A stretch of DNA of 64,000 nt. It comes from Pseudarthrobacter naphthalenicus. GTDB taxonomy: Bacteria > Actinomycetota > Actinomycetes > Actinomycetales > Micrococcaceae. This document shows positions 34,411 to 44,471 of this stretch, one piece after another (within the stretch, counting starts at the first letter, position 1; the number at the start of each line of letters is the position of its first letter). Both the position numbers and the translations under genes were made by a program. Below the pieces are notes generated by a model. That model had not been told where the DNA came from and did not search any database. It worked only from the letters and a program-made list of their open reading frames with translations. The stretch lies in assembly GCF_029076445.1 (NCBI RefSeq), contig NZ_JARESG010000014.1, forward strand, positions 60,688 to 124,687, written 5' to 3'.

Positions 34411-35243
34411 GGCCGGTCCTGACGTTCGTAGGGAATCTTTTCGCCGGCCTCGATGGGCACGGGCAGCCGGTTTTCGGCCGGCGGCAACGGGCAGGTGGCC
34501 AGGTCCGTGTAGGCGCAGGGCAGGTTCACAGCCCGGTTGAAGTCCAGCAGCACCGCCCCGTCCGCAGCGGGCGCCACCGAGAGCGACCGGTTGGCCGCAT
34601 ACGTGGTGTTGCCGGACGTCTGGTCCGTGAACAGCACGGACAGGACGCCGGGGGCATGGCCGTTGAATGCAGTCAGCGACAGTTCCTGGCCTGCCAGCTT
34701 GAAACGGATCTCGCCCGGCGCCTCATACACATGCTGGATGCCCTCTACGGCGGCACCCACCGTGGTGGACCGCGGCGCCTCGAACGGCACATAGGTCCCG
34801 CGCACGGCATAGGCCGCATCAGGCGAATAGGCAGGCGTCCCCTGGTAGGCCTGCAACAGCGGATTTTCCGGATGACGCGGCCGCACGATGTATTCGCCGC
34901 CGCGCTTGGCCAGCTCAATAACAGTGTCGCCGGACGCCAGGTTGATGCCGCCGCGCTCCTCGACGGGGCCAAGCTCAACGGCAGCACCGGACGCAGTGTT
35001 CAGCTCCCTGCCATCCCGCTGCAAACTTTCGCCGTGCTCCAAAACCACGCGGACGACGTCGGACTCCACGCTCCAGGTGCCCGGCGCTCCTTCCAGCCGG
35101 GCGGGTTCGTCGCCCAGCCAGTGCAGGTGGGTCACCGCCAGGAAACCGTGCGGGTGGGCGCGCTGCTGTTCGTGGGCGGCGTGCCATTCCTGCCAGTCGG
35201 CGTCGAAGGACTCGAGGGCTGTTTCGGTGTGTACTGCGTTCAT
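34407..35243 (-). CDS. DUF1684 domain protein
   Basis: A 278-aa protein of the uncharacterised DUF1684 family. The diagnostic C-terminal block is DFNRAVNLPCAYTDLATCPL followed by PPAENRLPVPIEAGEK, and HLHWLGDEPARLEGAPGTW lies near the N-terminus. No signal peptide or membrane segment is present. It overlaps both neighbours by 4 nt (substrate-binding protein before, LLM enzyme after), so it is made in step with them. Its function is unknown; the operon suggests a step in processing the imported compound. Confidence 0.85.
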   Translation of the reverse strand: MNAVHTETALESFDADWQEWHAAHEQQRAHPHGFLAVTHLHWLGDEPARLEGAPGTWSVESDVVRVVLEHGESLQRDGRELNTASGAAVELGPVEERGGINLASGDTVIELAKRGGEYIVRPRHPENPLLQAYQGTPAYSPDAAYAVRGTYVPFEAPRSTTVGAAVEGIQHVYEAPGEIRFKLAGQELSLTAFNGHAPGVLSVLFTDQTSGNTTYAANRSLSVAPAADGAVLLDFNRAVNLPCAYTDLATCPLPPAENRLPVPIEAGEKIPYERQDRP

Positions 35244-36295
35244 GATGCCCTCCCGGACGGTGTGGCTGAGGGGGTGGCCTGGGTGGCCGCCAAGTTCTCT
35301 TCAGTGATGGTCTTGGATTCCGGCAGGGCTTCCTCTGACAGGCCCCAGCGTTCCAGGACCTTTCCGTAGGAGCCGTCCTGGATGACCTCGTTGAGGGCCC
35401 CGGTGATCACCGGCGCCAGCCCGTTGCCGCGCAGTGTGGTGGCGGCCACCAGGGTTTCGGACGGCCAGCCGGCGTTGACCTTGCCCACCACTTTCAGGTC
35501 GTCACGGGTGTTCTCCCGGTACACGGTGGACGGGTACGGCGCGATGTTCAGGTCCGTGCGGCCGGAGGACAGCGCCAGGATGGTGTCGGCGTCGGACGAG
35601 TAGTACTGCAGCGTGGCCGGCGCCTTGCCCTTGGCTTCCAGTTCCTTGTTCCAGGCCAGCAGGATTTTTTCCTGGTTGGTGCCGGACCCCACGGAAATCT
35701 TCAGGCCCGAGATGTCGTCCGCGCCCTTGATGTCGTAAGTGGCGGATTTCTTCGCTTCGAACCCCATGTACGCGGCCCGGTAGCTGGCAAAATCGAACAG
35801 TTTCACACGGTCCTTGTTCACGCCCACGTTGGAGAAGACGGCCTCAAAGTCGCCGGACTGGGTCTTCAGCGGCCAGTTCTCCCAGGACGTGACCTGGACA
35901 TCGAGCTCCAGGCCGAGCTTGTCCGCCACCAGCTGGGCGATGTCGAGCTCGGAGCCGATCGGCGTCTTGTCGTCCGTGGCGTGGAAGGACAGCGGGATGG
36001 AGCCGGCGGTGGTGGCCACGGTCAGCTTGCCGTCCTTGCCGATGAGCGCGGGGACCTTGGCGGCGAGCGCGGGATCCTTCTCTGCCCGGATCCGCTGCTG
36101 GTCCGGCGAGGTGTTGTAGACCACGCCGTTGCGTGCCGCCGTCGTTTGCGCTCCTCCGCCGGGGTTGCCGGCGGCGGAGGCGCCGGGGTCCGCGCAGCCG
36201 GCGAGCGCGGCTGAACCAAGGAGTGCGGTGCCGAGGAGGACGACGGCGGGACGCGCCGCGAGTGCGCGGCGTTGGCCGCTGGTGGGGAAAGCCAT
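35240..36295 (-). CDS. Amino-acid ABC transporter substrate-binding lipoprotein
   Basis: A 351-aa family 3 binding protein. The signal sequence ends in the lipobox LLGSAALAGCADPG, and the binding core has IGSELDIAQLVADKLGLELD, FEAVFSNVGVNKDRVKLFDF and SVGSGTNQEKIL. The start ATG at 36295 follows TAAGGAA, which contains the stop of the ATPase gene. It belongs to the permease-ATPase-binding protein operon and is paralogous to the orphan at 28980-29963. Confidence 0.92.
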   Translation of the reverse strand: MAFPTSGQRRALAARPAVVLLGTALLGSAALAGCADPGASAAGNPGGGAQTTAARNGVVYNTSPDQQRIRAEKDPALAAKVPALIGKDGKLTVATTAGSIPLSFHATDDKTPIGSELDIAQLVADKLGLELDVQVTSWENWPLKTQSGDFEAVFSNVGVNKDRVKLFDFASYRAAYMGFEAKKSATYDIKGADDISGLKISVGSGTNQEKILLAWNKELEAKGKAPATLQYYSSDADTILALSSGRTDLNIAPYPSTVYRENTRDDLKVVGKVNAGWPSETLVAATTLRGNGLAPVITGALNEVIQDGSYGKVLERWGLSEEALPESKTITEENLAATQATPSATPSGRAS

Positions 36296-36304
36296 GGGAG
36301 TTCC

Positions 36305-37143
<839 letters not shown>

Positions 37144-37147
<4 letters not shown>

Positions 37148-38178
37148 CTGGTGCTCCTTGCTTGGTTGGGTGCCACGGCGTGGGTGGCAAAGAATGTGCG
37201 GGCCTTCTGCAGGGGCGTCAGCGGCAGGCTCCGCACTGCGCCCTTGGAGTAGTGCCGCTCGATGTAGTACTGGAACACGCTGAGCACGGAAGTGATCACC
37301 ACGTACCAGAGCGTGGCCACCAGCAGCAGCGGCAGGACCTGCTGGGTGCGGTTGTAAATGACCTGCACGGTGTAGAACAACTCCGAGTAGGCCAGGACGT
37401 AGACGATCGAGGTCCCCTTGACCAGGCCGATGATCTCGTTGAACGCGGTGGGCAGGATGGCCCGCATGGCCTGTGGCAGGACGATCCGCGTGGACCGGCG
37501 CCAGGCCGGGATGCCCAGGGCGGCCGCGGCCTCGAGCTGGCCCTGGTCCACGGAGAGGATGCCGCCGCGGATGATCTCCGCCGAGTAGGCGGCCTGGTTC
37601 AGGGTCAGGCCCAGCACTGCTGCCGCAAACTGGCTGATCAGTGTGGTGGTCTGCACCTCGAAGAAGCGGACGTCGGTGAAGGGGATGCCAAGGCTGATCT
37701 TCTCGTACAGGTAGCCCAGGTTGTACCAGAGCAGCATCTGAACCAGGAGCGGCGTGGAGCGGAAGATCCAGGAGAAGGTCCACGAGACGGATACCAGCAG
37801 CGGCGAGGCGGACAGCCGCATCAGCGCCAGGATGAAACCCAGGACGAACCCGAGGATCCCGGAAATGGCCGTGAGTTTCAGCGTCTCCAGGAGCCCATTG
37901 ACCACGGACTGCGCGGTGAACCATTGCGCCACCACACCCCATTCCCAGCGCGGGTTCGTTGCCAGGGACCAGACGACGGCGGCGACGCCGAGTGCCACGG
38001 CCGCGGTTCCCACCCAACGCCAGGGGTGTTTCGAAGCCACCAGGGGGTAGCCGGAGTAGTCGGTGGCCGGCCCGCGGGCCCCCGCCCCGGGACCGACTGG
38101 CCCGGAATCCGGCTTCGCCTGTCCCGGCTCTGCCGTCGCCAGCTCTGCCGGCCGGACCACGTTTGTTGTTGAACTCAT
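37144..38178 (-). CDS. Amino-acid ABC transporter permease
   Basis: A 344-aa HisM/GlnP-type permease with about six membrane helices after a ~50-residue Pro/Gly-rich cytoplasmic N-terminus. WTFSWIFRSTPLLVQMLLWY starts the conserved domain and the EAA-loop is LEAAAALGIPAWRRSTRIVL. It heads the minus-strand operon permease, ATPase, binding protein, DUF1684, LLM, NtaA-type enzyme. A single permease gene implies a homodimeric channel. It is divergent from the FAD/NAD(P)-binding gene at 38485. Confidence 0.93.
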
Positions 38179-38484
38179 GCGCCACCTCGTTTCTGATGCG
38201 TCGGGCTGTGTTCACCGGAACGTGTTGCCCGGTGTGCTGGCTGCAAATCTAGGGGCGCCGGGAAAGGGCGGGCAAGGCGCCAGGTTGCATTGGTTCACGC
38301 GGCTTAGCGCAGCGTCATGAGTCGGTTTCTTTCGCCGTTTGACCTGCGGTGACGCGGAGTTAACCGGCATGACCAGGCCCTCGACCACCCCCGCGGGCGC
38401 TGCCTAGCATGGGCACTCAACTGCCGTTCCGGTGGCCAGCTGCCCAGCGGCCTGACTCCCGGACCAACCCCTGTCAGGAGCCCC
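38179..38484. other. Divergent intergenic region (306 bp)
   Basis: The spacer carries the promoters for the transporter/monooxygenase operon (minus) and the FAD/NAD(P)-GNAT pair (plus). It contains a dyad ACCGG..CCGGT around 38214-38234 and a GTCATGAGTC string at 38313-38322. I see no gene and no complete known riboswitch in it. Confidence 0.4.
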
Positions 38485-40488
38485 ATGCCAGCGCACGTAC
38501 CTTCCGTGGTTTTCATCGGCGGCGGTCCGCGGACAGCCGGGGTGCTGGAACGCATCGCTGCCAACAAGGCAGCGCTTTTCCCGGGACGCCTGGACATCCA
38601 CGTGGTGGAACCCTACGAGCCGGGATCCGGCCGGATCTGGCGCTACAACCAGCACCCGGGCCTGATGCTGAACTCCACCGCCGCGGACGTCACCATGTTT
38701 ACCGACGCCTCCGTGGCATGCAGCGGGCCCGCCGTCGACGGTCCGGGACTCGCCGAGTGGGCTGCCGGGGTGACGGACGGCTCCATCACGGACGTCCCGG
38801 AGTTCCCCCTCGCCCTCCGGGAGCAGCTGCGATCCCTGACCCGGGACGCCTTTCCCACCCGGCAACTGCAGAGCCAATACCTGGAGTGGTTCTTCCGCCG
38901 CGCCGTCGCCAACCTCGGCGGGACCGTGACCGTACACCGCACCACAGCCACCGCGGTGGAGCCTGCCGCCGCCGCCCCAACGGACCGGACGTACGACGCC
39001 GGCACGCACCTCGTGCGGCTGGCGAACGGCCGGACGCTGCGCGCCGACGTCGTGGTAACTGCACTGGGGCACACAGACTCGCGGCCGGACGCCGCGTCCG
39101 CTGCCTGGTCCGGCTTTGCGGCCCGCCACGGCGGGTTCCACGCGGCGCCGAGCTACACCACCGACGTCGACTATTCAGCCCTTGCCCCCGGCCAGGACGT
39201 GATTGTTGCCGGGATGGGGCTGGCATTCGTGGACCTCCTGGTGCTGCTGATGGAGGGACGTGGCGGCCGGTTCGAGGAAACCCCCGACGGCGGGCTTCGG
39301 TACCGGGCATCCGGAAGGGAGCCGCGGCTGTGGGCGGGGTCGCGGCGGGGCGTGCCCTACCACTCCAAAATTTCCGCTGCCCTCCGCGGTGAGGCGCCCG
39401 GTGAACTGCGCTTCTTGACCGCCGACGCCGTGGGCACGCTGCTGGAGCGCCACAGCGAGCTGGATTTCGGAACGCAGCTGTGGCCGCTAATCGCCAAGGA
39501 AGCCGGGTACGAGTATTACCGGGAGCTCTTCACCGGCAGCCCGGACCGGGTCAGCACTGGCTGGGCTGAATTTTCCGCCCGCTTCGCCGAGCTGGACTGG
39601 TACAGCGCCGCCTGCAGGGAGCTGGTGGCATCAGCGGTCCCCGAGCCCGGCCTGCACCTGGACCTCGAGGCCCTGGACCGGCCGTTCGCCGGTGCGACGT
39701 TCGGCGGTTTGACCGACATTCAGGCGGCGGTGGCCCGCTACATCCAACGCGATCTCGAACTCCGGGACAGCCCTGACCACCCCGAGACCCTGGCCCTCTT
39801 TGTGGCGCTCCTGAAGGTGTACATGGAGCTTGGCCGGCTGGTCCCGGCCGATCGCCTCAACCCCCGCTCCCGGCACACCGTCCACGGCTGGTGGCACGGG
39901 TTTTTCAGCTTTGTGGACTCCGGGCCGCCGCCGCGGAGGCTGCGCGAGATGCTGGCGCTGCACCGGGCCGGGCTGCTGAATTTTCTGGGTCCGGGCCTGC
40001 AGATCACGGCGGACGAGTCCACCGGGGAGTTTGTTGCCGGCTCTGCGCAGGCCGGGTTCAGCGTCCGGGCCGGGGCGCTCATCGAAGCGCGGCTGCCGGC
40101 TACTTCCGTGGCCCGTTCGCTCAACCCGGTGCTGGCGTGGCTCCACACTTCGGGACTGGGAAGCGAACAGCAGCTGCTCACGGCGGACGGCATTTATTCG
40201 ACGGGGAAGCTGCTCGTCTCGGACCGGCACGAACTGCTGGACGGGGACGGCCGCGCGCACGGCCGGCTGTTCGGCGTTGGGCCGGGAACCTCCGGCTGGG
40301 GCGCCGGTGCCTTCGCCAGGCCGAATACCAATGCGGCCCCGTTCCGCGAAAACGACGCGCTGGCCAGGAATGTCCTGGCAGTGGCAGCGGAACTGGCCTC
40401 CCCCGGCTCAGGCACCGCTTCCTCGGCCTCCACCTGCCCAACCCGGCAGGATTCACCTGCCCAACCCGCCGCCGTCGGAAAGGCATGA
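38485..40488 (+). CDS. FAD/NAD(P)-binding protein
   Basis: A 667-aa protein. The Rossmann motif SVVFIGGGPRTAGVLERIA is at residues 7-25, MLNSTAADVTMFTD at about 68, and a second nucleotide-binding region is DVIVAGMGLAFVDLLVLL. It fits the NAD-binding-9 group of flavoproteins related to the lysine/ornithine N-monooxygenase and adrenodoxin-reductase-like folds. The C-terminal region GVGPGTSGWGAGAFARPNTN closes the FAD site. It is 6 nt before a GNAT gene and divergent from the monooxygenase operon. It might reduce a flavin or oxidise an amine; neither is established. Confidence 0.8.
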   Translation: MPAHVPSVVFIGGGPRTAGVLERIAANKAALFPGRLDIHVVEPYEPGSGRIWRYNQHPGLMLNSTAADVTMFTDASVACSGPAVDGPGLAEWAAGVTDGSITDVPEFPLALREQLRSLTRDAFPTRQLQSQYLEWFFRRAVANLGGTVTVHRTTATAVEPAAAAPTDRTYDAGTHLVRLANGRTLRADVVVTALGHTDSRPDAASAAWSGFAARHGGFHAAPSYTTDVDYSALAPGQDVIVAGMGLAFVDLLVLLMEGRGGRFEETPDGGLRYRASGREPRLWAGSRRGVPYHSKISAALRGEAPGELRFLTADAVGTLLERHSELDFGTQLWPLIAKEAGYEYYRELFTGSPDRVSTGWAEFSARFAELDWYSAACRELVASAVPEPGLHLDLEALDRPFAGATFGGLTDIQAAVARYIQRDLELRDSPDHPETLALFVALLKVYMELGRLVPADRLNPRSRHTVHGWWHGFFSFVDSGPPPRRLREMLALHRAGLLNFLGPGLQITADESTGEFVAGSAQAGFSVRAGALIEARLPATSVARSLNPVLAWLHTSGLGSEQQLLTADGIYSTGKLLVSDRHELLDGDGRAHGRLFGVGPGTSGWGAGAFARPNTNAAPFRENDALARNVLAVAAELASPGSGTASSASTCPTRQDSPAQPAAVGKA

Positions 40489-40494
40489 ACAACC

Positions 40495-41055
40495 ATGACC
40501 ACCAGCAACCCTCTCCCCCCGGAGGCCCTCAGCCCGGCCGTCCTTGACCCCTCGGCGCTGAAGGTCCTGCTCCTCCCCATGCACGATCCGCGGGTCCGTC
40601 CCCTTTTGGACGAACTGGCCGTGGAGTACGACTCCCGCTACGGGGACCGCTTTGGCCGCGGTGCCGCCGCCGAGGAACTCAACCGGTACCCGGCGTCGGA
40701 ATTCGAAGGGCCGGGCGGCGCCCTGCTGGTGATCCAGGAAAACGGCGGGTCCGTGGCGGGCGGCGCCTTCCGCCGGTACAACGCGGACACCGCGGAGTTC
40801 AAACGGATCTGGACCCACTCGTTACACCGTCGTCGCGGGCTGGCCCGCCTGGTGCTCGCGGAATTGGAGGCGCTGGCAGCCCTGCGGGGCTACCGCCGCG
40901 TCCACCTCACCACCGGCCCCCGCCAGCCCGAAGCCAAACACCTGTACCTCACCACGGGCTACGAGGCACAGTTCGACCTCGCCAGGGATCCCGAACTGAT
41001 CGGGTCCCTCGCCTTCAGCAAGGATCTTCCGGCCCCGGTTCTACCAGGCCGGTAG
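40495..41055 (+). CDS. GNAT family N-acetyltransferase
   Basis: A 186-aa acetyltransferase. The acetyl-CoA loop is LHRRRGLARLVLAELEALA, preceded by the strand AEFKRIWTH, and the C-terminal strand pair around YRRVHLTTGPRQPEAKHLYL. It lies 6 nt after the FAD/NAD(P)-binding gene. In Bacillus 2-succinocysteine breakdown an N-acetyltransferase (SnaA) prepares the substrate for a luciferase-like monooxygenase; a similar role is possible here. Its last 15 nt overlap the convergent MDMPI-type gene. Confidence 0.87.
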   Translation: MTTSNPLPPEALSPAVLDPSALKVLLLPMHDPRVRPLLDELAVEYDSRYGDRFGRGAAAEELNRYPASEFEGPGGALLVIQENGGSVAGGAFRRYNADTAEFKRIWTHSLHRRRGLARLVLAELEALAALRGYRRVHLTTGPRQPEAKHLYLTTGYEAQFDLARDPELIGSLAFSKDLPAPVLPGR

Positions 41056-41739
41056 TGCCGGCACGGGCCCCTCAACGTCAATATGCTCGGCGTCACCCCG
41101 TGCCAGCCACTGGAGCAGGCCTTCGCGGTCGGACGCCACTCGCAGCCCGCCGTCGCCAATGACCCATTCGTCCCGTTCTTCGGTCACCAGCGTCATGCCG
41201 GGGGCACCCTTGCCGCGCAGCGACCGCACCACGGCTTCGAGGGCGTTCAGCAGGGAGTCCGGATCGGCCTCCTCGATGGTCCAGGCGGTGTTGAGGTCGT
41301 GGTGATGCACCACAACTTCGGCGATCCGGAGCGCCACGATGGACGTGGCGGGAAGCGGCTTGCCGTTCAGCTGCACCTCCGTGGCGGCCAGTTCACCGCT
41401 GAGCCGCCGGGCCTGTTCGGCGAAGTTTTGGGCGGAATCCCGCACTTCCCGGATGAGCTCTTCCCGTGGCAGGGCCGCCAAAGCGGCGATCTCCGCGGCC
41501 CGGGCCTCACGGGAGGCGTACAGGGGACGCTCCTCCCCGGAGGTTGCCCAGTCGATGAGCTTTACCAGGGCGCGCCCGCTGGAGGCGACGTGGGCAATAA
41601 CGTCGGCACGGGTCCACCCCTCACACAGCGAGGGAACCGCCATCTCGTCGTCGGCAAGGGATTCAACGGTGGCCAGGAACATGTCCGTCTCCCTGCCGAG
41701 GCGGGACAGGTCGGAGTGAAGGCGTGCAGGGTTGATCAT
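41041..41739 (-). CDS. Maleylpyruvate isomerase (MDMPI)-like mycothiol-dependent family protein
   Basis: A 232-aa DinB-fold protein of the TIGR03083/MDMPI group. EGWTRADVIAHVASSGRALV supplies the first metal-binding His, and VALRIAEVVVHHHDLNTAW supplies the others, with an intervening acidic residue. The group includes mycothiol-dependent maleylpyruvate isomerase and mycothiol S-transferases. The neighbouring benzoate genes use the catechol route, not gentisate, so a generic mycothiol-transferase role is more likely. The 3' end overlaps the GNAT gene by 15 nt. Confidence 0.8.
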   Translation of the reverse strand: MINPARLHSDLSRLGRETDMFLATVESLADDEMAVPSLCEGWTRADVIAHVASSGRALVKLIDWATSGEERPLYASREARAAEIAALAALPREELIREVRDSAQNFAEQARRLSGELAATEVQLNGKPLPATSIVALRIAEVVVHHHDLNTAWTIEEADPDSLLNALEAVVRSLRGKGAPGMTLVTEERDEWVIGDGGLRVASDREGLLQWLARGDAEHIDVEGPVPALPAW

Positions 41740-42021
41740 TTGGCCAGCCTACCCACCGGCCGGTTTCCAGACCACCGTTCTGCGCCGCCGTTCCATACCC
41801 AGATCGTCTCGACTGAGACGCCCGGCGGCGCCGGGGGAAACTCTTCAAAAAACGGCCATTTCAGATCACCAGCATATGAATACCCCCCGGGCGGAAAGCC
41901 GGGGTTTTCCCTCATATGTTGCGCATCACACCTCTGTCAGGCTGAAGGAACTCGGAGGACGGCCCCTCGGATTCTCCCGGTGCCGCAGGCCTCCACTTAA
42001 GTCAGAGAGGACTTGGGGACT

Positions 42022-43407
42022 ATGTCACAACCGCATGCCGTTATTGCCGAAAATCCGCAAAAGGAAACGCGCACTGCCAATTGGGTGGCCTTCATCATCT
42101 GCACCGCGCTCCTGTTCGACGGGTACGACCTCGTCATCTACGGCACCGTCCTTCCCGGGCTGCTCGCGGACCCGGGCCAGATTGGAGCGTTTGATGCAGT
42201 CACCGCCGGCCTGCTCGGCTCCTGGGCCCTGATCGGGGTCCTTGTCGGCTCCCTGGTCTGCGGCGCGGTGGGGGACTTCTTCGGCCGGCGCCGGCTGATG
42301 CTCCTGGGCATAGCCTGGTTCTCCATCGGCATGTTCGCCACAGCCTTTGCCACCAGCGTCCCCGCCTTCGGTGCCCTGCGCTTCGCAACCGGGCTCGGAC
42401 TGGGCATCGTGATTGCCAGCGCCGGTGCCACCATGGCCGAATTCGCCCCGGCCGGACGCCGCCAGTTCTACAACGCAATCGTGTACTCGGGCATCCCGGC
42501 AGGCGGAGTCCTGGCCTCCATCCTGGGCATCCTGTTCCTCGACAGCATCGGCTGGCGCGGGCTTTTCATCATCGGCTCGCTGCCGCTGCTCTTCCTCCTG
42601 CCCATTGCGTGGCGCAAGCTTCCTGAATCACCGCGGTGGCTGCTGTCCCGGGGACGGGAGCAGGAGGCCCTCGCCGCAGCCCAGCGCACCGGCGTACCGC
42701 TCATCGAAGAGCGGATCATCCAGCAGGTCGGCGCCGCGCCGCAGAAGTCAGGTTTTGCCGCAGTGTTTTCCCGCCAGTTCGCGGCCGCAGCCGTCCTGTT
42801 GGGCCTGATGTCTTTTTGCGGACTCCTGCTGACCTACGGCCTTAACACCTGGCTGCCCAAAATCATGGAAGGCTACGGCTACGGGCGGACCTACTCGCTG
42901 TTCTTCCCGCTGGCATTGAACCTCGGCGCCGTGGCGGGCGGCCTGCTGGCCTCCCGCCTGGCGGACAAGAGCGGACCCCAGCGGGTCATCGCCGCCACCT
43001 TCGCGCTGGCAACCATCTCCCTGGCCCTGATGACTTTCAGTTTTCCGCTGCCGCTGCTTTTTGTCTTTATTGCCCTGGCAGGCGTCGGCACGCTGGGAAC
43101 CCAGGTGCTGATCTACGGGTTCCAGTCCAACTACTTCACCACCAATGCCCGGGCGGCAGGCGTGGCCTGGTGTGCAAGCGTGGGCCGGCTGGGAGGAGTG
43201 CTCGGTCCCATCATCGGAGGCTGGCTGGCCGCCGCCGGGATCGGCGGATCCACTGCCTTCTACATCTACGGGGCCGTCGCCCTGGTGGGCGCCGTGGTCA
43301 CCGTGCTGGTTCCCCGCCAACGCAAGCTGGAGGAAGCCGAACACAAGGTGGAGGAAATCGCGGAAAGCAGGACAGAGGACAGCGTCCGGGCCGGTCAGCC
43401 CACCTAG
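42022..43407 (+). CDS. benK: Benzoate / aromatic acid:H+ symporter (AAHS-type MFS)
   Basis: A 461-aa MFS transporter with 12 membrane segments. Its first helix has FDGYDLVIYGTVLPGLL, the Asp-rich signature of aromatic acid:proton symporters such as BenK and PcaK, followed by GAVGDFFGRRRLMLLG and KLPESPRWLLSRGR. The ATG at 42022 is chosen; a TTG at 42013 is possible. It opens the benzoate supercluster and imports benzoate. The upstream region has a GC-rich dyad between two CATATG sites (41873-41918). Confidence 0.9.
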   Translation: MSQPHAVIAENPQKETRTANWVAFIICTALLFDGYDLVIYGTVLPGLLADPGQIGAFDAVTAGLLGSWALIGVLVGSLVCGAVGDFFGRRRLMLLGIAWFSIGMFATAFATSVPAFGALRFATGLGLGIVIASAGATMAEFAPAGRRQFYNAIVYSGIPAGGVLASILGILFLDSIGWRGLFIIGSLPLLFLLPIAWRKLPESPRWLLSRGREQEALAAAQRTGVPLIEERIIQQVGAAPQKSGFAAVFSRQFAAAAVLLGLMSFCGLLLTYGLNTWLPKIMEGYGYGRTYSLFFPLALNLGAVAGGLLASRLADKSGPQRVIAATFALATISLALMTFSFPLPLLFVFIALAGVGTLGTQVLIYGFQSNYFTTNARAAGVAWCASVGRLGGVLGPIIGGWLAAAGIGGSTAFYIYGAVALVGAVVTVLVPRQRKLEEAEHKVEEIAESRTEDSVRAGQPT

Positions 43408-43463
43408 TCCAGCCGGCCAGTCCCGTCTCATTACGTGGCTAAAGTAACCTAGTAGGGCTTATT

Positions 43464-43490
43464 ATGGTTATTCTTTGAATCAATCATGAG
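43464..43490. promoter_or_regulatory. Candidate LysR operator/promoter upstream of the lysR-catBC genes
   Basis: An AT-rich imperfect dyad centred on ATTC-TTT-GAAT (43470-43480), with ATGGTT on the left and AATCAT on the right, lies 40-70 bp before the LysR TTG start. It is in the right place for autoregulation of the lysR-catB-catC operon, with cis,cis-muconate as the expected effector. Confidence 0.45.
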
Positions 43491-43532
43491 GCCCGGGAAC
43501 GTGGGGCCGGTCAGCGGAAGGACGGGACTGCC

Positions 43533-44471
43533 TTGGACATCCGCCAACTGAACTATTTCATTGCGGTTGCTGAAGAGAGGCACTTCGGCCGTGCCGCCAA
43601 GCGCCTGCATATGGCGCAGCCGCCGCTCTCGCAGCAGATCCGGCAGTTGGAGGATCAGCTTGGCGTCAAGCTGCTCAACCGGACCACCCGCAGAGTTGAC
43701 CTCACGGCGGCGGGTCAGCTCCTGCTGGACCGGGGACGGCAGATCGTCAACGAGGTCGCCACGCTTCAGGCCGACGTCTACCAGGTGGGGCGGGGCGCAA
43801 CGGGGGTCCTGCGGGTGGGCTTTTCGGGGTCGGCAACCTACGGCGTTATGCCCCGGATCGCCCGCCTGGCCAAACAGGTCCTGCCCGGCCTGTCCCTGGC
43901 CCTGCACGGTGAGATGCTCACGCCCTCCATGGAAGCCGGGCTCCGTGACGGCACCCTGGACGCAGCGTTGCTGCGTCCTCCGGTCGCGTCCCAGGACATC
44001 GACTACCGGACAGTGACCCGGGAGCCGCTGGTTGTGGCGCTTCCCTCGTTCAGCGCGCTGGCTGTGGATCGGCCGGTGGCCATGCACGAACTGCAGGACC
44101 AGGACTTCATCGCTTACGGGCCCGAGTCCGTGCTCTACCGCACCACCGCGGACCTTTGCCGCCAGGCGGGCTTCCAGCCGCGCATCACCCAGGTGGTGGG
44201 GGAAACCTCCACCATGTTGGCGTTCGTGGCTGCGGGCGGCGGGGTGGCCATCATGCCGTCCAGCGTGCAGGCCTTCCAGCTTGAAGGTGTGGCTTACCGG
44301 GAAATAGAGAATGTCCCCGATGTTGAACTGGCCGTCGCCTGGCTGCGCGGGCATCAATCGGCGCTGCTGCACAACTTTCTGGAGGTGGTGGTGACCGCAA
44401 CTGCGGGAGCCGCGGCCCCCTCCCCCGGCCATGCGCCGCTTCCCACTGATGAAAGGCTCTCCCACTCATGA
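43533..44471 (+). CDS. LysR family regulator of catechol catabolism (CatR/BenM-like)
   Basis: A 312-aa LysR regulator. The N-terminus DIRQLNYFIAVAEERHFGRA and RLHMAQPPLSQQIRQLEDQL is the HTH pattern of the CatR/CatM/BenM group. The effector domain spans about residues 95-295. It starts with TTG at 43533. The TGA overlaps the catB ATG by 4 nt (ATGA), so it is co-translated with the genes it probably controls. CatR-type proteins are usually divergent from catB; here it is the first gene of the operon. Confidence 0.88.
   Translation: MDIRQLNYFIAVAEERHFGRAAKRLHMAQPPLSQQIRQLEDQLGVKLLNRTTRRVDLTAAGQLLLDRGRQIVNEVATLQADVYQVGRGATGVLRVGFSGSATYGVMPRIARLAKQVLPGLSLALHGEMLTPSMEAGLRDGTLDAALLRPPVASQDIDYRTVTREPLVVALPSFSALAVDRPVAMHELQDQDFIAYGPESVLYRTTADLCRQAGFQPRITQVVGETSTMLAFVAAGGGVAIMPSSVQAFQLEGVAYREIENVPDVELAVAWLRGHQSALLHNFLEVVVTATAGAAAPSPGHAPLPTDERLSHS

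Noticed and set aside
37148..38215. Upstream extension of the ABC ATPase frame over the permease gene
   Set aside because: The stretch is Arg/Gly/Pro/Ala-rich without motifs and overlaps a clear permease. The ATPase domain begins only after the ATG at 37147.
38313..38322. GTCATGAGTC resembling a SAM-IV riboswitch segment
   Set aside because: The other conserved parts of SAM-IV (for example the GGCAACCCTCC block and its helices) are missing, so I treat it as chance.
41041..41739. MDMPI-like gene as part of a gentisate pathway beside the benzoate genes
   Set aside because: No gentisate dioxygenase or fumarylpyruvate hydrolase is present, and the neighbouring pathway runs through catechol, so a pathway role is not supported.
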